Below are positions 7,514 to 14,682 of a stretch of 64,000 nt of DNA, piece after piece. Positions within the stretch are counted from its first letter, which is position 1, and every line of letters starts with the position of its first letter. The notes beneath the pieces were generated by a model that was not told the origin of the DNA, did no database searches, and was given only the letters and a program-made list of their open reading frames with translations. The stretch is from CAIWHR01 sp963713275 (GTDB taxonomy: Bacteria; Pseudomonadota; Gammaproteobacteria; Burkholderiales; Casimicrobiaceae): positions 1-64,000 of the forward strand of contig CAVQLG010000015.1 in the NCBI GenBank assembly GCA_963713275.1, read 5' to 3'. The position numbers were made by a program, and so were the translations under genes.

Positions 7514-9950
7514 CGTTGGTTCAGCCAGCGGCTCTTGATCAGCCGCCGGCGAGAGTTGCGGGCGGTGGAAACAGCGCGGCCACCATGTTCGGTGGCCGTC
7601 GCGGGATCCGGGAGTTGTGGCAGCAGTGCGTCCGGCGGCCGCTCGATGCCGAGCTGCCGCTCCAGTTCGCGCCAGTGGCGCTCCTCGAAGCGGTCGAGGC
7701 CCGCCGCCGCGGCAGCAGCCCGGGAATAGGTGCGGATATCCAAGCCCTCGTTCCTCTCCCGCGTCTTCTGCCACTCGCGGACGGCAAAGCCGTGGCGATC
7801 GCGGCGGGTGACGAGCTGCTCGGCGCACAGCTGCTGGACGAACTCGGCGTCGACCATCGGCAGGTGCACGTAACCGGCGGGATAGAGCGGCGTCACCCCG
7901 TCGGCAGCCACCCCGGGAACCTGGCGCAGGTGGTTGTAGAACTCCAGCTTGGCGATGCCGACCGCCACCGCGAACAGCTTGATCCCCCGCCGCAGCCGCT
8001 TGCCGCCGGTGGTGACGTCGACCGCGGTCGGCGTGCCGATCAATGCCGCACCCCGGGCCACGCCCTTGACCGCCATGACGCGGGGATCGCGACTGGCGCG
8101 GACGAAGGCGTACGCCTCCTGGGTGGCGAAGCCGGTGTCGAGCGCGAAGCGGGCGAGCGGCAACTGCGCCCCGGAGGCGTGGGTCCAGGTTTCCGCAACC
8201 AGCTCGCCCAGGCGCTTCCACACCGCCTCGCGGGCGGTGTCGCCCAGCAGCACCCGGTGCTCGATCAGCCACGACTCCTTGCCGCGGCCGAAGGCCCAGA
8301 TCGACGCTTCGATGCGGTCCTTCTGCACGTCGGCCCCGCCGACCAGCAGCAGTCCGCCGGCGGGCACGGTGCCGATCCGGTAGTCCTCCCGCCGTTCGAG
8401 CAGCCGCTGCCAGTCCGGCGCCTCGCCTTCCTCGACCCAGGTCTCGCCGAGCTCGGTGTTCTTGAAGGTCTTGATCGCCGCCGCCGATCCGGATTGCTGG
8501 CTCACCGCACTCTCCCAGGCCGCGGCGATGTCGCGCCAGCTGCGCCAGCCGACCGGGCTGTACAGCGACGACAGGTGAAAGCCCGCCGTCCGGCTGCCGT
8601 TCTCCGGTGCCAGGGCGCGCCATTCGCCCTGCTCCAGCATCCCCGTCTTGTGGTGCTCGGCGATCGGGGCTTCGCACGACTCGCAGACGTAGGCGGCGGT
8701 GGCGGGCGATCCCTTCTCCCAGCGCAACTGCTCGAAGCGCAGCCACTGCCGGTGGCCGCAGTGCGGGCAGGGCACGAAGTACCGGCGCTGATCCGACGCC
8801 TCGTACTCGCGCTCGATGGCGCTGGCCCCGGCGATGGTCGGCGTCGAGACGATGAAGATCTTGCGCCGGGCGAAGGTGCGGGTCCGGGCTTCGGCCAGGG
8901 CGATGGCGCTGCCCTCGCCCTCGACGTCGACCGGGTAGCCGTCGACCTCGTCCAGGAACAGGTAGCGCACCGGCATCGAGCGCAAGCCCACCGCGCTGTT
9001 GGCGCCGGTCAGCACCAAGGTCCCGCCGCGGAACTCCTTGGCCAGGATGGTGTTGCCGGAATCGCGGCTGCGTGCCGGGGCGATCAGCTCCCCCAGCACC
9101 GGCGACTCCTCGACCAGCGGGTCGATGCGCTGCTTCGAGTTGCGCTTCGCCATCTCCACGGTCGGCCAACCGCCATCATCGGCCCCGGGGCGTGGTGGAT
9201 CACATAGCCGATCCAGTTGGTGCCGCTCTCGGTGTTGTGCGTCGGCAGCCAACTGCGGCTGCACAGAAAGAGGTGCGAGGGCGAGTCGACCGCGATGCAG
9301 CGCACCGGCACCGACGGCACCGGCCGCACGGCGACGATCGCCTGCCGGCGCGCCGGCTGTCCGGACCGTAACAGCGGCGCGACCGGGGCGCAGGTCGCAA
9401 GCGAGAACCGCCACTGGCCGGTGCTCGACCGCTCGCGACCGACCAGTTCGGCGGTGGTGACCAGGCGTTGCCGCGTACCCGCGTCGCCGTGCTCGCAGAC
9501 GGGCCAGCGGTGACCCGCATCGCAGACCACCTGCTCCCCACCTTCGAACTCGATCTGAAAGCACGGGCGCCCGTGGAGCACCGGGGAAACGCCCGTCACC
9601 CGGCACGGCCCGCCATCATCGGCGAACACGTAGTCACCGGCGGCGAGCTCACCCATCGTCGTCCAGCCGGTCGGCGTCGGCACCGGCGTATCCAGGGCCA
9701 GCGGCGCGCCGATCTGTGCCCCTTTCATGAACACCACCCGCTCGACCGGCGAGGTCGGCGACAGGCAGTCCATGATGTCGCGCAGGTACGGCGTGCGGCT
9801 GGTGCGCCAGCGCCCCGGCTCGGCCGAGGCTTCTGACGAGAGCATCCGGTGCCGGTCCGCCCATTCGGAAACGGTCAGCAGCGGGTCCGGGGTCAGCCCT
9901 TCCCGCCAGGCGCGTTCGATCTCGGCCGCGCCTTCGTAGTCGTCCGCCAT
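7510..9950 (-). CDS. Terminase large subunit, GpA family, interrupted by an intein
   Basis: The ATP-driven packaging motor and nuclease. Start ATG 9950 (MADDYEGAAEIERAWREGL); ADRHRMLSSEASAEPGRW is the family N-terminal motif. The ATPase P-loop region KGAQIGA is split from TESGTNWIGYVIHHAPGPMM by an in-frame intein (9234-9704). After one frame slip near 9165 the rest is open: RDSGNTILAKEFRGGTLVLT, the Walker B-like RYLFLDEVDGYP, the FIVSTPTIAGAS coupling motif, the zinc knuckle VPCPHCGH with CESC, and the C-terminal nuclease with ADVQKDRIEASIWAF and FALDTGFATQEAYAF. About 650 extein residues, normal for the family. Stop overlaps gpW. Confidence 0.85.
9234..9704 (-). other. Class 3 mini-intein in the terminase ATPase site
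   Basis: A 157-residue in-frame insertion at terminase residues 83-239. Block A is PLALDTPVPTPTGWTTMGEL, so residue 1 is Pro, not Cys, Ser or Ala. Block B is VVCDAGHRW (His65, Trp67). Block F is VRCIAVDSPSHLF with Cys136. Block G is LPTHN (His156, Asn157), and the +1 extein residue is Thr. Trp(B12), Cys(F4) and Thr(+1) are the W-C-T signature of class 3 inteins, which use the block F cysteine instead of residue 1; the Bethlehem DnaB intein also has Pro1. There is no room for a homing endonuclease. Precise removal restores KGAQIGATESG, the conserved terminase motif. Splicing itself is inferred. Confidence 0.85.
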
Positions 9951-10498
9951 CAGTCCACCCGTGGCCGCAAGTCGCCCAGTTCCTGCAGGTGTTCCCGCAC
10001 CGCCGCCTCCAGCGCCACGTGGGTGAGGTGCGGATCGGCGGCGAGCTTGGCCGCCAGTTGCGCCGAGATCCGCGCCGGCCAGTTGAGCCAGGCATCCCGC
10101 TCCGCCCGGGCCAGCCGGAACACGTGGGCGAGCGCCTGCGAGCGGTCGACCAGATCGCCCTTCAGCCGGGCCAGGCGCACCTTGTTGGTCTGCGCCTTGA
10201 CCACCTCGTTGACGGTGCGCGCCTGCAACAGCGAGGTGCCGCCGGCCGGCAACGTAGAAGGGCCATCGTTGGCGGGGCCTCCGGCCTCGGGAACGGCCAC
10301 CTTCACGACCCTCTGGCGGGTCCCGCTGCGGGGTGCGTCGGAATTGCGCGCCCACTCCCGGTCGGCGCGCTCGGCATCGATGGTCCCGTCCGCCTCCGGG
10401 GTGATGCGGCCAGAGGCGACGGCCTTGCGCACCGCTGCTTCGGACACCCCACGGTGGCGGGCGTAGGCGCGCATCGAGATTCCCATCGGTGTTCTCAA
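9950..10498 (-). CDS. Terminase small subunit, Nu1-like
   Basis: A 182-residue DNA recognition subunit. The N-terminus contains a winged-HTH: MRAYARHRGVSEAAVRKAVA then SGRITPEADGTIDAERADRE. This is followed by a Pro/Gly-rich linker, a helical assembly region (VNEVVKAQTNKVRLARLKGD, VDRSQALAHVFRLARAERDA) and a short C-terminal tail (LQELGDLRPRVD) that would bind the large subunit. Internal starts at 10486 (MGISM) or 10474 (MRAYA) are also plausible. Its TGA overlaps the large terminase ATG (TGATGA-type coupling). It marks the head of the minus-strand late operon, facing rightward genes across a shared upstream region. Confidence 0.75.
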   Translation of the reverse strand: MRTPMGISMRAYARHRGVSEAAVRKAVASGRITPEADGTIDAERADREWARNSDAPRSGTRQRVVKVAVPEAGGPANDGPSTLPAGGTSLLQARTVNEVVKAQTNKVRLARLKGDLVDRSQALAHVFRLARAERDAWLNWPARISAQLAAKLAADPHLTHVALEAAVREHLQELGDLRPRVD

Positions 10499-10524
10499 TC
10501 CTTCATGCGGCGTTCCCTCGAAAA

Positions 10525-10552
10525 GAGCTTGGCTTCCAGCGGCAACAGCGCG
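10525..10552 (+). promoter_or_regulatory. Repeated 28-nt leader motif, copy 1
   Basis: The sequence is GAGCTTGGCTT, eight variable bases, then AACAGCGCG, lying 41 nt before the ATG of the DUF6900 gene. It matches two other sites (10805-10832 and 34595-34622) at all but one fixed position, with exactly the same length. The outer bases (GCGCT/AGCGC in the other copies, one mismatch here) can pair. Role unknown; a transcriptional operator or an RNA leader hairpin would both fit. Confidence 0.6.
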
Positions 10553-10593
10553 TTCATCACCTCACCCGAGCAACCACCGCGAAGGCAACGCAG

Positions 10594-10788
10594 ATGCAGC
10601 ACCTCGAGCAACTCCTGACCCAGATCGCCCGTGAGCACCTCCAGGTCGAAACGCTGGAGACGCGCCGGTCCGACCGCCTGGACTTCCACGACGTCGCGGT
10701 CTGGTGTCTGAAGGACGCCCTGGCGGCTGCCTACCAGGCGGGCCTCGACCGCGGTCGGCGGCAAGCCGAGGAAGGCGAGCGCGCCTGA
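10594..10788 (+). CDS. DUF6900 domain protein
   Basis: A 64-residue protein starting at the ATG at 10594 (MQHLEQLLTQIAREHLQVET), with GAAGG eight bases upstream. The block LETRRSDRLDFHDVAVWCLKD followed by ALAAAYQAGLDRG is highly characteristic of the DUF6900 family, found in small genes of phages, plasmids and integrative elements; its function is unknown. It reads away from the terminase operon, is preceded by leader motif copy 1, and is followed at 10805 by copy 2, which fronts the next gene. Longer in-frame extension upstream lacks any family resemblance. Confidence 0.7.
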   Translation: MQHLEQLLTQIAREHLQVETLETRRSDRLDFHDVAVWCLKDALAAAYQAGLDRGRRQAEEGERA

Positions 10789-10804
10789 CGATGATCAGGA
10801 ACAA

Positions 10805-10832
10805 GCGCTTGGCTTCACTCCCGAACAGCGCG
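10805..10832 (+). promoter_or_regulatory. Repeated 28-nt leader motif, copy 2
   Basis: The sequence is GCGCTTGGCTT, eight variable bases, then AACAGCGCG, 60 nt before the ATG of the DUF3489 gene. GCGCT at the start can pair with AGCGC at the end, giving a hairpin with a ~17-nt loop. The variable middle differs completely from copies 1 and 3, so the fixed flanks are under selection or recently copied. Confidence 0.6.
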
Positions 10833-10892
10833 GGAATGCAAGCGCACCAGGCAGCAACGAACACCCCCCACCACGAACCAAGGAGCATCGCC

Positions 10893-11417
10893 ATGACGAC
10901 CCAGCCCGCCACCCTGACCGCGACGCAACGCGCCGTACTCGAAGCCGCCGCCACCCACCCGCAGGGGTTCCTCACCGCCTACCCCGAGAACGTCAATGGC
11001 GGCGCCAGGGTCAAGGTCAACGTGGCGCTCGAACGCGCCGGGCTGGCCCGGTGGAACCACAAGGCCCAACGGTTCGAGATCACCCCGGCCGGGCAGGCGG
11101 CCGTTGGGCGCGCCGCGCCGCCACCGGCGCCGGTGGAGGCCACCCCGGAAGAACAGCGCCACACGGCGCCAACGAAGGCGCCCACAGCGCCAGCCGCCGC
11201 GCCCAAGCCGCGCTCCCGCGAGCACAGCAAGCAGGCCGCCGTCATCGCCATGCTGCAGCGCCCGGAGGGCGCCACGGTGGCGCAAATCTGTGCCGCCACC
11301 GGGTGGTTGCAGCACACCGTCCGCGGCACCTTCGCCGGAACGTTCAAGAAGAAGCTCGGCTTGACCATCACGTCCGACAAGCCCGCCGGCGGCGAACGCG
11401 TCTACAGGCTGGGCTGA
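10893..11417 (+). CDS. DUF3489 domain protein
   Basis: A 174-residue protein; the ATG at 10893 has AAGGAG seven bases upstream. N-terminal domain (LTATQRAVLEAAATHPQGFL, NVNGGARVKVNVALERAGLA) looks like a winged helix, followed by a low-complexity Pro/Ala/Thr linker (about residues 70-105). The C-terminal DUF3489 (PF11994) winged-helix is SKQAAVIAMLQRPEGATVAQ, GWLQHTVRGTFAGTFKKKLG and ITSDKPAGGERVYRLG. Such proteins are common in phages and genomic islands of Proteobacteria and probably bind DNA. The N-terminal domain is homologous to the truncated product at 34140-34347, which also lies behind the same leader motif. Confidence 0.75.
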   Translation: MTTQPATLTATQRAVLEAAATHPQGFLTAYPENVNGGARVKVNVALERAGLARWNHKAQRFEITPAGQAAVGRAAPPPAPVEATPEEQRHTAPTKAPTAPAAAPKPRSREHSKQAAVIAMLQRPEGATVAQICAATGWLQHTVRGTFAGTFKKKLGLTITSDKPAGGERVYRLG

Positions 11418-11453
11418 ACTCGTCGGGCAATGCGGCGCGCCGCGCGCTCCCCC

Positions 11454-11591
11454 ATGTGCGCGCAGACCGCCGACGTCATCGACCAACTGCTCGCCGACGC
11501 CAAGGCCGCGCCCCGGCTGGCGGATGCGGCGCTCGCCACGGCCGCGCTCACCCTGGCCCTGGCCGGCATCGTTGCGCTACGCGGCGCGTGA
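11454..11591 (+). CDS. Small hypothetical protein with one hydrophobic segment
   Basis: A 45-residue frame, MCAQTADVIDQLLADAKAAP followed by ADAALATAALTLALAGIVAL and RGA, 36 bases after the DUF3489 gene in the same direction. The C-terminal half is one possible membrane helix. No clear ribosome binding site is visible. It could be a real small gene of the same operon or chance; codon choice (G/C in third positions) is like its neighbours. Confidence 0.3.
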   Translation: MCAQTADVIDQLLADAKAAPRLADAALATAALTLALAGIVALRGA

Positions 11592-11764
11592 GGTGTCCGT
11601 CACGTGCCCAGCGCCGTTCGTTTCTGGCGCAGCGGTCGTTCGGTCGCGGCTTGTCCGCTGGCGTTATCGGCCAACAGCAGACGCACAGCGTTGCGGAGCA
11701 ACATACCCTTGAGCGGTCGTTCGCACCAGCATACCGAAGGAGGGGCGACATGTATGCGGCGGCG

Positions 11765-11998
11765 GATTGGCGGAATCGAACACGCCATTGAGGACGAGGC
11801 AGTGGAAACGCGTGTGGGCATTGAGGCTTGAGCCGAACCGATGGATGAAGGCCGTCGCGCCGAGCCGCCTTGCCCGCACCCGGGCTGTGCGGGCGCAGGT
11901 GGGGGACTCCACGGCTCGCAGCAAGAGGCGCAGAGCGGCGCCCTGGAGTTCGGCGTCGTGCTCCACAGGAAGTGGCGCAGCCGGTTCGGTATCATCCT
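11765..11998 (-). pseudogene. IS91-family transposase fragment (middle part)
   Basis: Reading leftward, with frame changes, one sees IPNRLRHFL, then DAELQGAALRLLLRAVES, then RLGATAFIHRFGSSLNAH, TRFHCLVLNGVFDSA. These match the central block of IS91/IS801-type Y2 transposases, where the family has a KRLRYFL motif, the GAVAFIHRFGSSLN motif and the HxHFHC-x-x-(D/N)GVF motif. No start, no zinc-finger N-terminus and no tyrosine domain remain here. A zinc-finger piece of the same family is at 16262-16330 in the same orientation. Confidence 0.65.
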
Positions 11999-11999
11999 G

Positions 12000-12280
12000 C
12001 GGTCGCCGTCGTTCTGCAGCCACGTGTTGACGCTGCAATCGAGCAGCGCCACCGTGTGCTCGGTGCGAATCCGCTTGAAGCGCGCGAACGGGATTTTCAG
12101 TTTCTCGGCCAACTGCCGGCGCGTGAGATCGGTGACGCCGAACTCGCCGTTGCCCTCCTTGGCGTCGCCGAGCAGCTTCAGGTCGCCGCCTTCCTCGTCA
12201 GTACGACCTGCAGGAGGATGGACAGGCACGACCAAGTCCCGCTCAGCGGCGAGGTGGCGCGTCGGTAGCGTTGGACTCAC
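12000..12280 (-). other. Unrecognised open frame next to the IS91 fragment
   Basis: From a GTG at 12280, an open frame encodes MSPTLPTRHLAAERDLVVPV, then GDLKLLGDAKEGNGEFGVTD, LTRRQLAEKLKIPFARFKRI and RTEHTVALLDCSVNTWL before it runs into transposase-like sequence near 12000. The 'LTRRQLAEKLKIPFARFKRI' stretch looks like a helix-turn-helix and the amino-acid mix is protein-like, but I recognise no family. It may be the remnant of a gene cut when the transposase sequence arrived. Confidence 0.3.
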
Positions 12281-12407
12281 TATTTTTGATTTGCTATTCG
12301 TTTCATCACAGGGTCGATCTGAGAAGGTGTCGGCATTCTTTACAGAACGAAATGGTTAATCGGATAGCACGACGCCAAACCATTGTTTTGCATAAAGCTG
12401 GGTCGCA

Positions 12408-12424
12408 TGGCTCGTTTCTTGCTT
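12408..12424 (+). promoter_or_regulatory. Sigma-54-type promoter upstream of the PEP-CTERM gene
   Basis: TGGCTCG, four bases, TTGCTT: the -24 GG (12409-12410) and -12 GC (12421-12422) are separated by exactly ten bases, as required for RpoN promoters, with one mismatch to TGGCACG-N4-TTGCW. It ends 42 nt before the ATG. PEP-CTERM genes in several Rhodocyclales are known to be switched on by the PrsK/PrsR two-component system acting with RpoN, so the fit is functional as well as formal. Confidence 0.65.
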
Positions 12425-12466
12425 TTCTTCAGTTCCCAGTTTGAACGTTACGCTTAGGGGTAACCG

Positions 12467-13147
12467 ATGACCAAAAGCACGATTCTGAACACGGCGTTTT
12501 GGATGACGATGTTCGCGGGCTCGGTCCATGCCGGGCCGAACCTAGTCGTCAATGGCAGCTTCGAGAGCGGCCTGACCGGCTGGAACGCCAGCGGTACGCA
12601 GATTACCTATCCACCCGCAGTTGTCGTCACCGACGGTGTTACGGGTTGCTGCTTCGGCGAGGCAGTACCTGCAAGCGACGTGATTAGCGCGAGCCCGGAC
12701 GCCGTTGGATCGCATGGAGTCTATTTTGTCGACGACCGAGCCGATCAAGTTCTTGGCCAGTCGGTTTTCCTGGCCGCCGGCGGTTATAGGATCGGATTCG
12801 ACGCCTACGCACCCCGCAATGGGTTCAATAACCCGGGTGATGCGCTGTTCAGAGGTACCATTGCAGGCATCACCCTTGCGAGCTACAGCGTCAAGACACA
12901 AAACCAGCCGCAAAAGTGGTTTAACTATACGGCGCTAGCAAATGTTCTTTCTGACGGATTTTACGATGTGACGTTTGACTTCGAAACGTTCGGCGGAGCA
13001 TCTGCGGACGTTGTTATCGACCGTGCATACATCATCGCCACCACTGAAGGTGGCGGCACGGATATCGGGAGAGTCCCTGAACCCACGACCATCGCCCTGC
13101 TCGGCCTCGGCCTCGCAGGTCTAGGCTTCTCACGCCGCAAGCGGTAA
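12467..13147 (+). CDS. PEP-CTERM sorting domain protein (exported)
   Basis: A 226-residue exported protein. Signal peptide: NTAFWMTMFAGSVHA (cleavage after about residue 23). The mature part starts GPNLVVNGSFESGLTGWNAS, a typical N-terminus of DUF642/carbohydrate-binding-like PEP-CTERM proteins, and is beta-rich. The C-terminus is a textbook PEP-CTERM signal: VPEPTTIALLGLGLAGLGF then SRRKR, recognised by exosortase EpsH, which anchors proteins to the exopolysaccharide export route. A sigma-54 promoter lies just upstream and a hairpin terminator just downstream, so it is a monocistronic unit. A+T content is visibly higher than in the phage genes around it, suggesting cargo. No exosortase is in the window. 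Confidence 0.9.
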   Translation: MTKSTILNTAFWMTMFAGSVHAGPNLVVNGSFESGLTGWNASGTQITYPPAVVVTDGVTGCCFGEAVPASDVISASPDAVGSHGVYFVDDRADQVLGQSVFLAAGGYRIGFDAYAPRNGFNNPGDALFRGTIAGITLASYSVKTQNQPQKWFNYTALANVLSDGFYDVTFDFETFGGASADVVIDRAYIIATTEGGGTDIGRVPEPTTIALLGLGLAGLGFSRRKR

Positions 13148-13162
13148 CCGATTCTGACTCGA

Positions 13163-13190
13163 CACCAGCCCCGCCCTGGCGAGGCTGGTG
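13163..13190 (+). terminator. Hairpin downstream of the PEP-CTERM gene
   Basis: CACCAGCC and GGCTGGTG form a perfect 8-bp stem around a 12-nt loop, 16 bases after the PEP-CTERM stop codon. There is no T-run, so termination strength is uncertain. The remaining sequence to 13419 (about 230 bp) shows no supported gene. Confidence 0.5.
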
Positions 13191-13419
13191 CTCGTAGCGT
13201 CAAGAAGCGTGGTCGGATTAGCGCGCGCTATGTCCTGTGGCGCTCCCAGATAAGGCTCAACGCCAAGGCAAGATCGAAGGTCCGCCCCCGGGTCTCGCGT
13301 CAGACTGCTCAGGGTCGACCGCCACCAACCGCCGTCCGCCTCGGCATGACCGCTTACCGGATCATTGCGTGAACCCGGGATAGATCGCCTGCGTCGCGGC
13401 CGCTGCGCAGGCGCCAGCC

Positions 13420-14682
13420 TCACGCCGCGACTCGTTCGTCGACCAAAGCGTCGAACGGCACACCGTCGCTCTCCCGGGTCGCCTGCTTCCCACTCCTGTC
13501 TTGCCAACGCCGGACGATGACGTCGCAGTACTGCGCATCGAGCTCCATCAGTCGGGCGACCCGCCCGGTCTTCTCGGCAGCGATCAGCGTGGTGCCCGAG
13601 CCGCCGAAGCAGTCGAGGACGAGGTCCCCGGGGCGGCTCGAGTTGCGGATGCAGCGCTCCACCAGCTCGACCGGCTTCATGGTCGGATGCAGGTCGTTCT
13701 TGTGCGGCTTGGCAATCTGCCACACGTCGCCCTGATCGCGATCGCCGCACCAGTGGCGGCGCGCCCCTTCGCGCCAGCCGTACAGGATCGGCTCGTACTG
13801 GCGCTGGTAGTCGGCCCGGCCGAGCGTGAACGTGTTCTTGGCCCAGATGATGAACGTCGACCACTTGCCGCCAGCGGCGCGAAAGGCCGCTTGCAGGGTG
13901 TCGAGCTCGCTCGACGACATCGAGAGGTAGACCGCGCCGTCGCAACGCGCCAGCATCGGCGTCAGCGCCGCCTGCAGGAACGGGCCGAAGTCCTCGCCGA
14001 GGTCGTCGTTGAGGATCGGCCGGTGCGTGCCGCGCAGCTTGTCCTTGGCGCTGTTGGCGTAGTTGACGCCGTACGGTGGATCGCTCCAGATCAACTGCAC
14101 CCGCTCCTCGCCCAGCAGCGCGGCGTAGCTCGCCGGGTCAGTCGCGTCGCCGCACAGCACGCGATGCGGACCCAGCAGCCACACGTCGCCCAGGCGGGAC
14201 ACGGGCGTCTCCGGCGCCTCCGGCACCGCATCGTCGTCGGTGTGGCCCTCCGTGGTGGTCTCCTCGCCGGCGAGGAGGTCGGCCAGTTCGTCGGCAGCGA
14301 AACCGGTCAGCGACAGATCGAAGGCGTCCTCGCGCAACGCGTCCAGTTCGACGCGCAGCATGGCCTGATCCCAGGACGCGTTCTCCGCCAGGCGGTTGTC
14401 GGTGATTACCAGCGCCCGGCGTTGCGTCGGCGTCAGGTGATCGAGTACCACCACCGGCACGGTGTCCAGCCCGAGCTTGCGCGCCGCGGCGAGGCGGCCG
14501 TGGCCGGCCACGATGACACCATCGCTCCCGGCGAGGATCGGGTTGGCGAAGCCGAACTCGGCAATCGAGGCGGCGATCTGCGCCACCTGTTCGTCCGAGT
14601 GGACCCTGGCGTTGCGGGCGTAGGGCAGCAGCTTCGCCAGCGGCCACTGCTCGATCCGGTCGGCGAACCACGCGGCGGTCAT
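13420..14682 (-). CDS. ParB-domain DNA methyltransferase (DPPY type)
   Basis: A 420-residue fusion. Residues 1-100 are a ParB/Sulfiredoxin-like domain (KLLPYARNARVHSDEQVAQI, GFANPILAGSDGVIVAGHGR). From ~165 there is a beta-class N6-adenine/N4-cytosine methyltransferase: catalytic WSDPPYGVNYAN (about residue 200), target-binding region with LGRADYQRQYEPILYGWREG, and the SAM motif VLDCFGGSGTTLIAAEKTGR near 370. Such fusions are frequent next to phage terminase genes and methylate phage DNA, protecting it or marking it for packaging. Its ATG overlaps the stop of the next methyltransferase (14679-14682), so they form one transcript. Confidence 0.85.
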   Translation of the reverse strand: MTAAWFADRIEQWPLAKLLPYARNARVHSDEQVAQIAASIAEFGFANPILAGSDGVIVAGHGRLAAARKLGLDTVPVVVLDHLTPTQRRALVITDNRLAENASWDQAMLRVELDALREDAFDLSLTGFAADELADLLAGEETTTEGHTDDDAVPEAPETPVSRLGDVWLLGPHRVLCGDATDPASYAALLGEERVQLIWSDPPYGVNYANSAKDKLRGTHRPILNDDLGEDFGPFLQAALTPMLARCDGAVYLSMSSSELDTLQAAFRAAGGKWSTFIIWAKNTFTLGRADYQRQYEPILYGWREGARRHWCGDRDQGDVWQIAKPHKNDLHPTMKPVELVERCIRNSSRPGDLVLDCFGGSGTTLIAAEKTGRVARLMELDAQYCDVIVRRWQDRSGKQATRESDGVPFDALVDERVAA

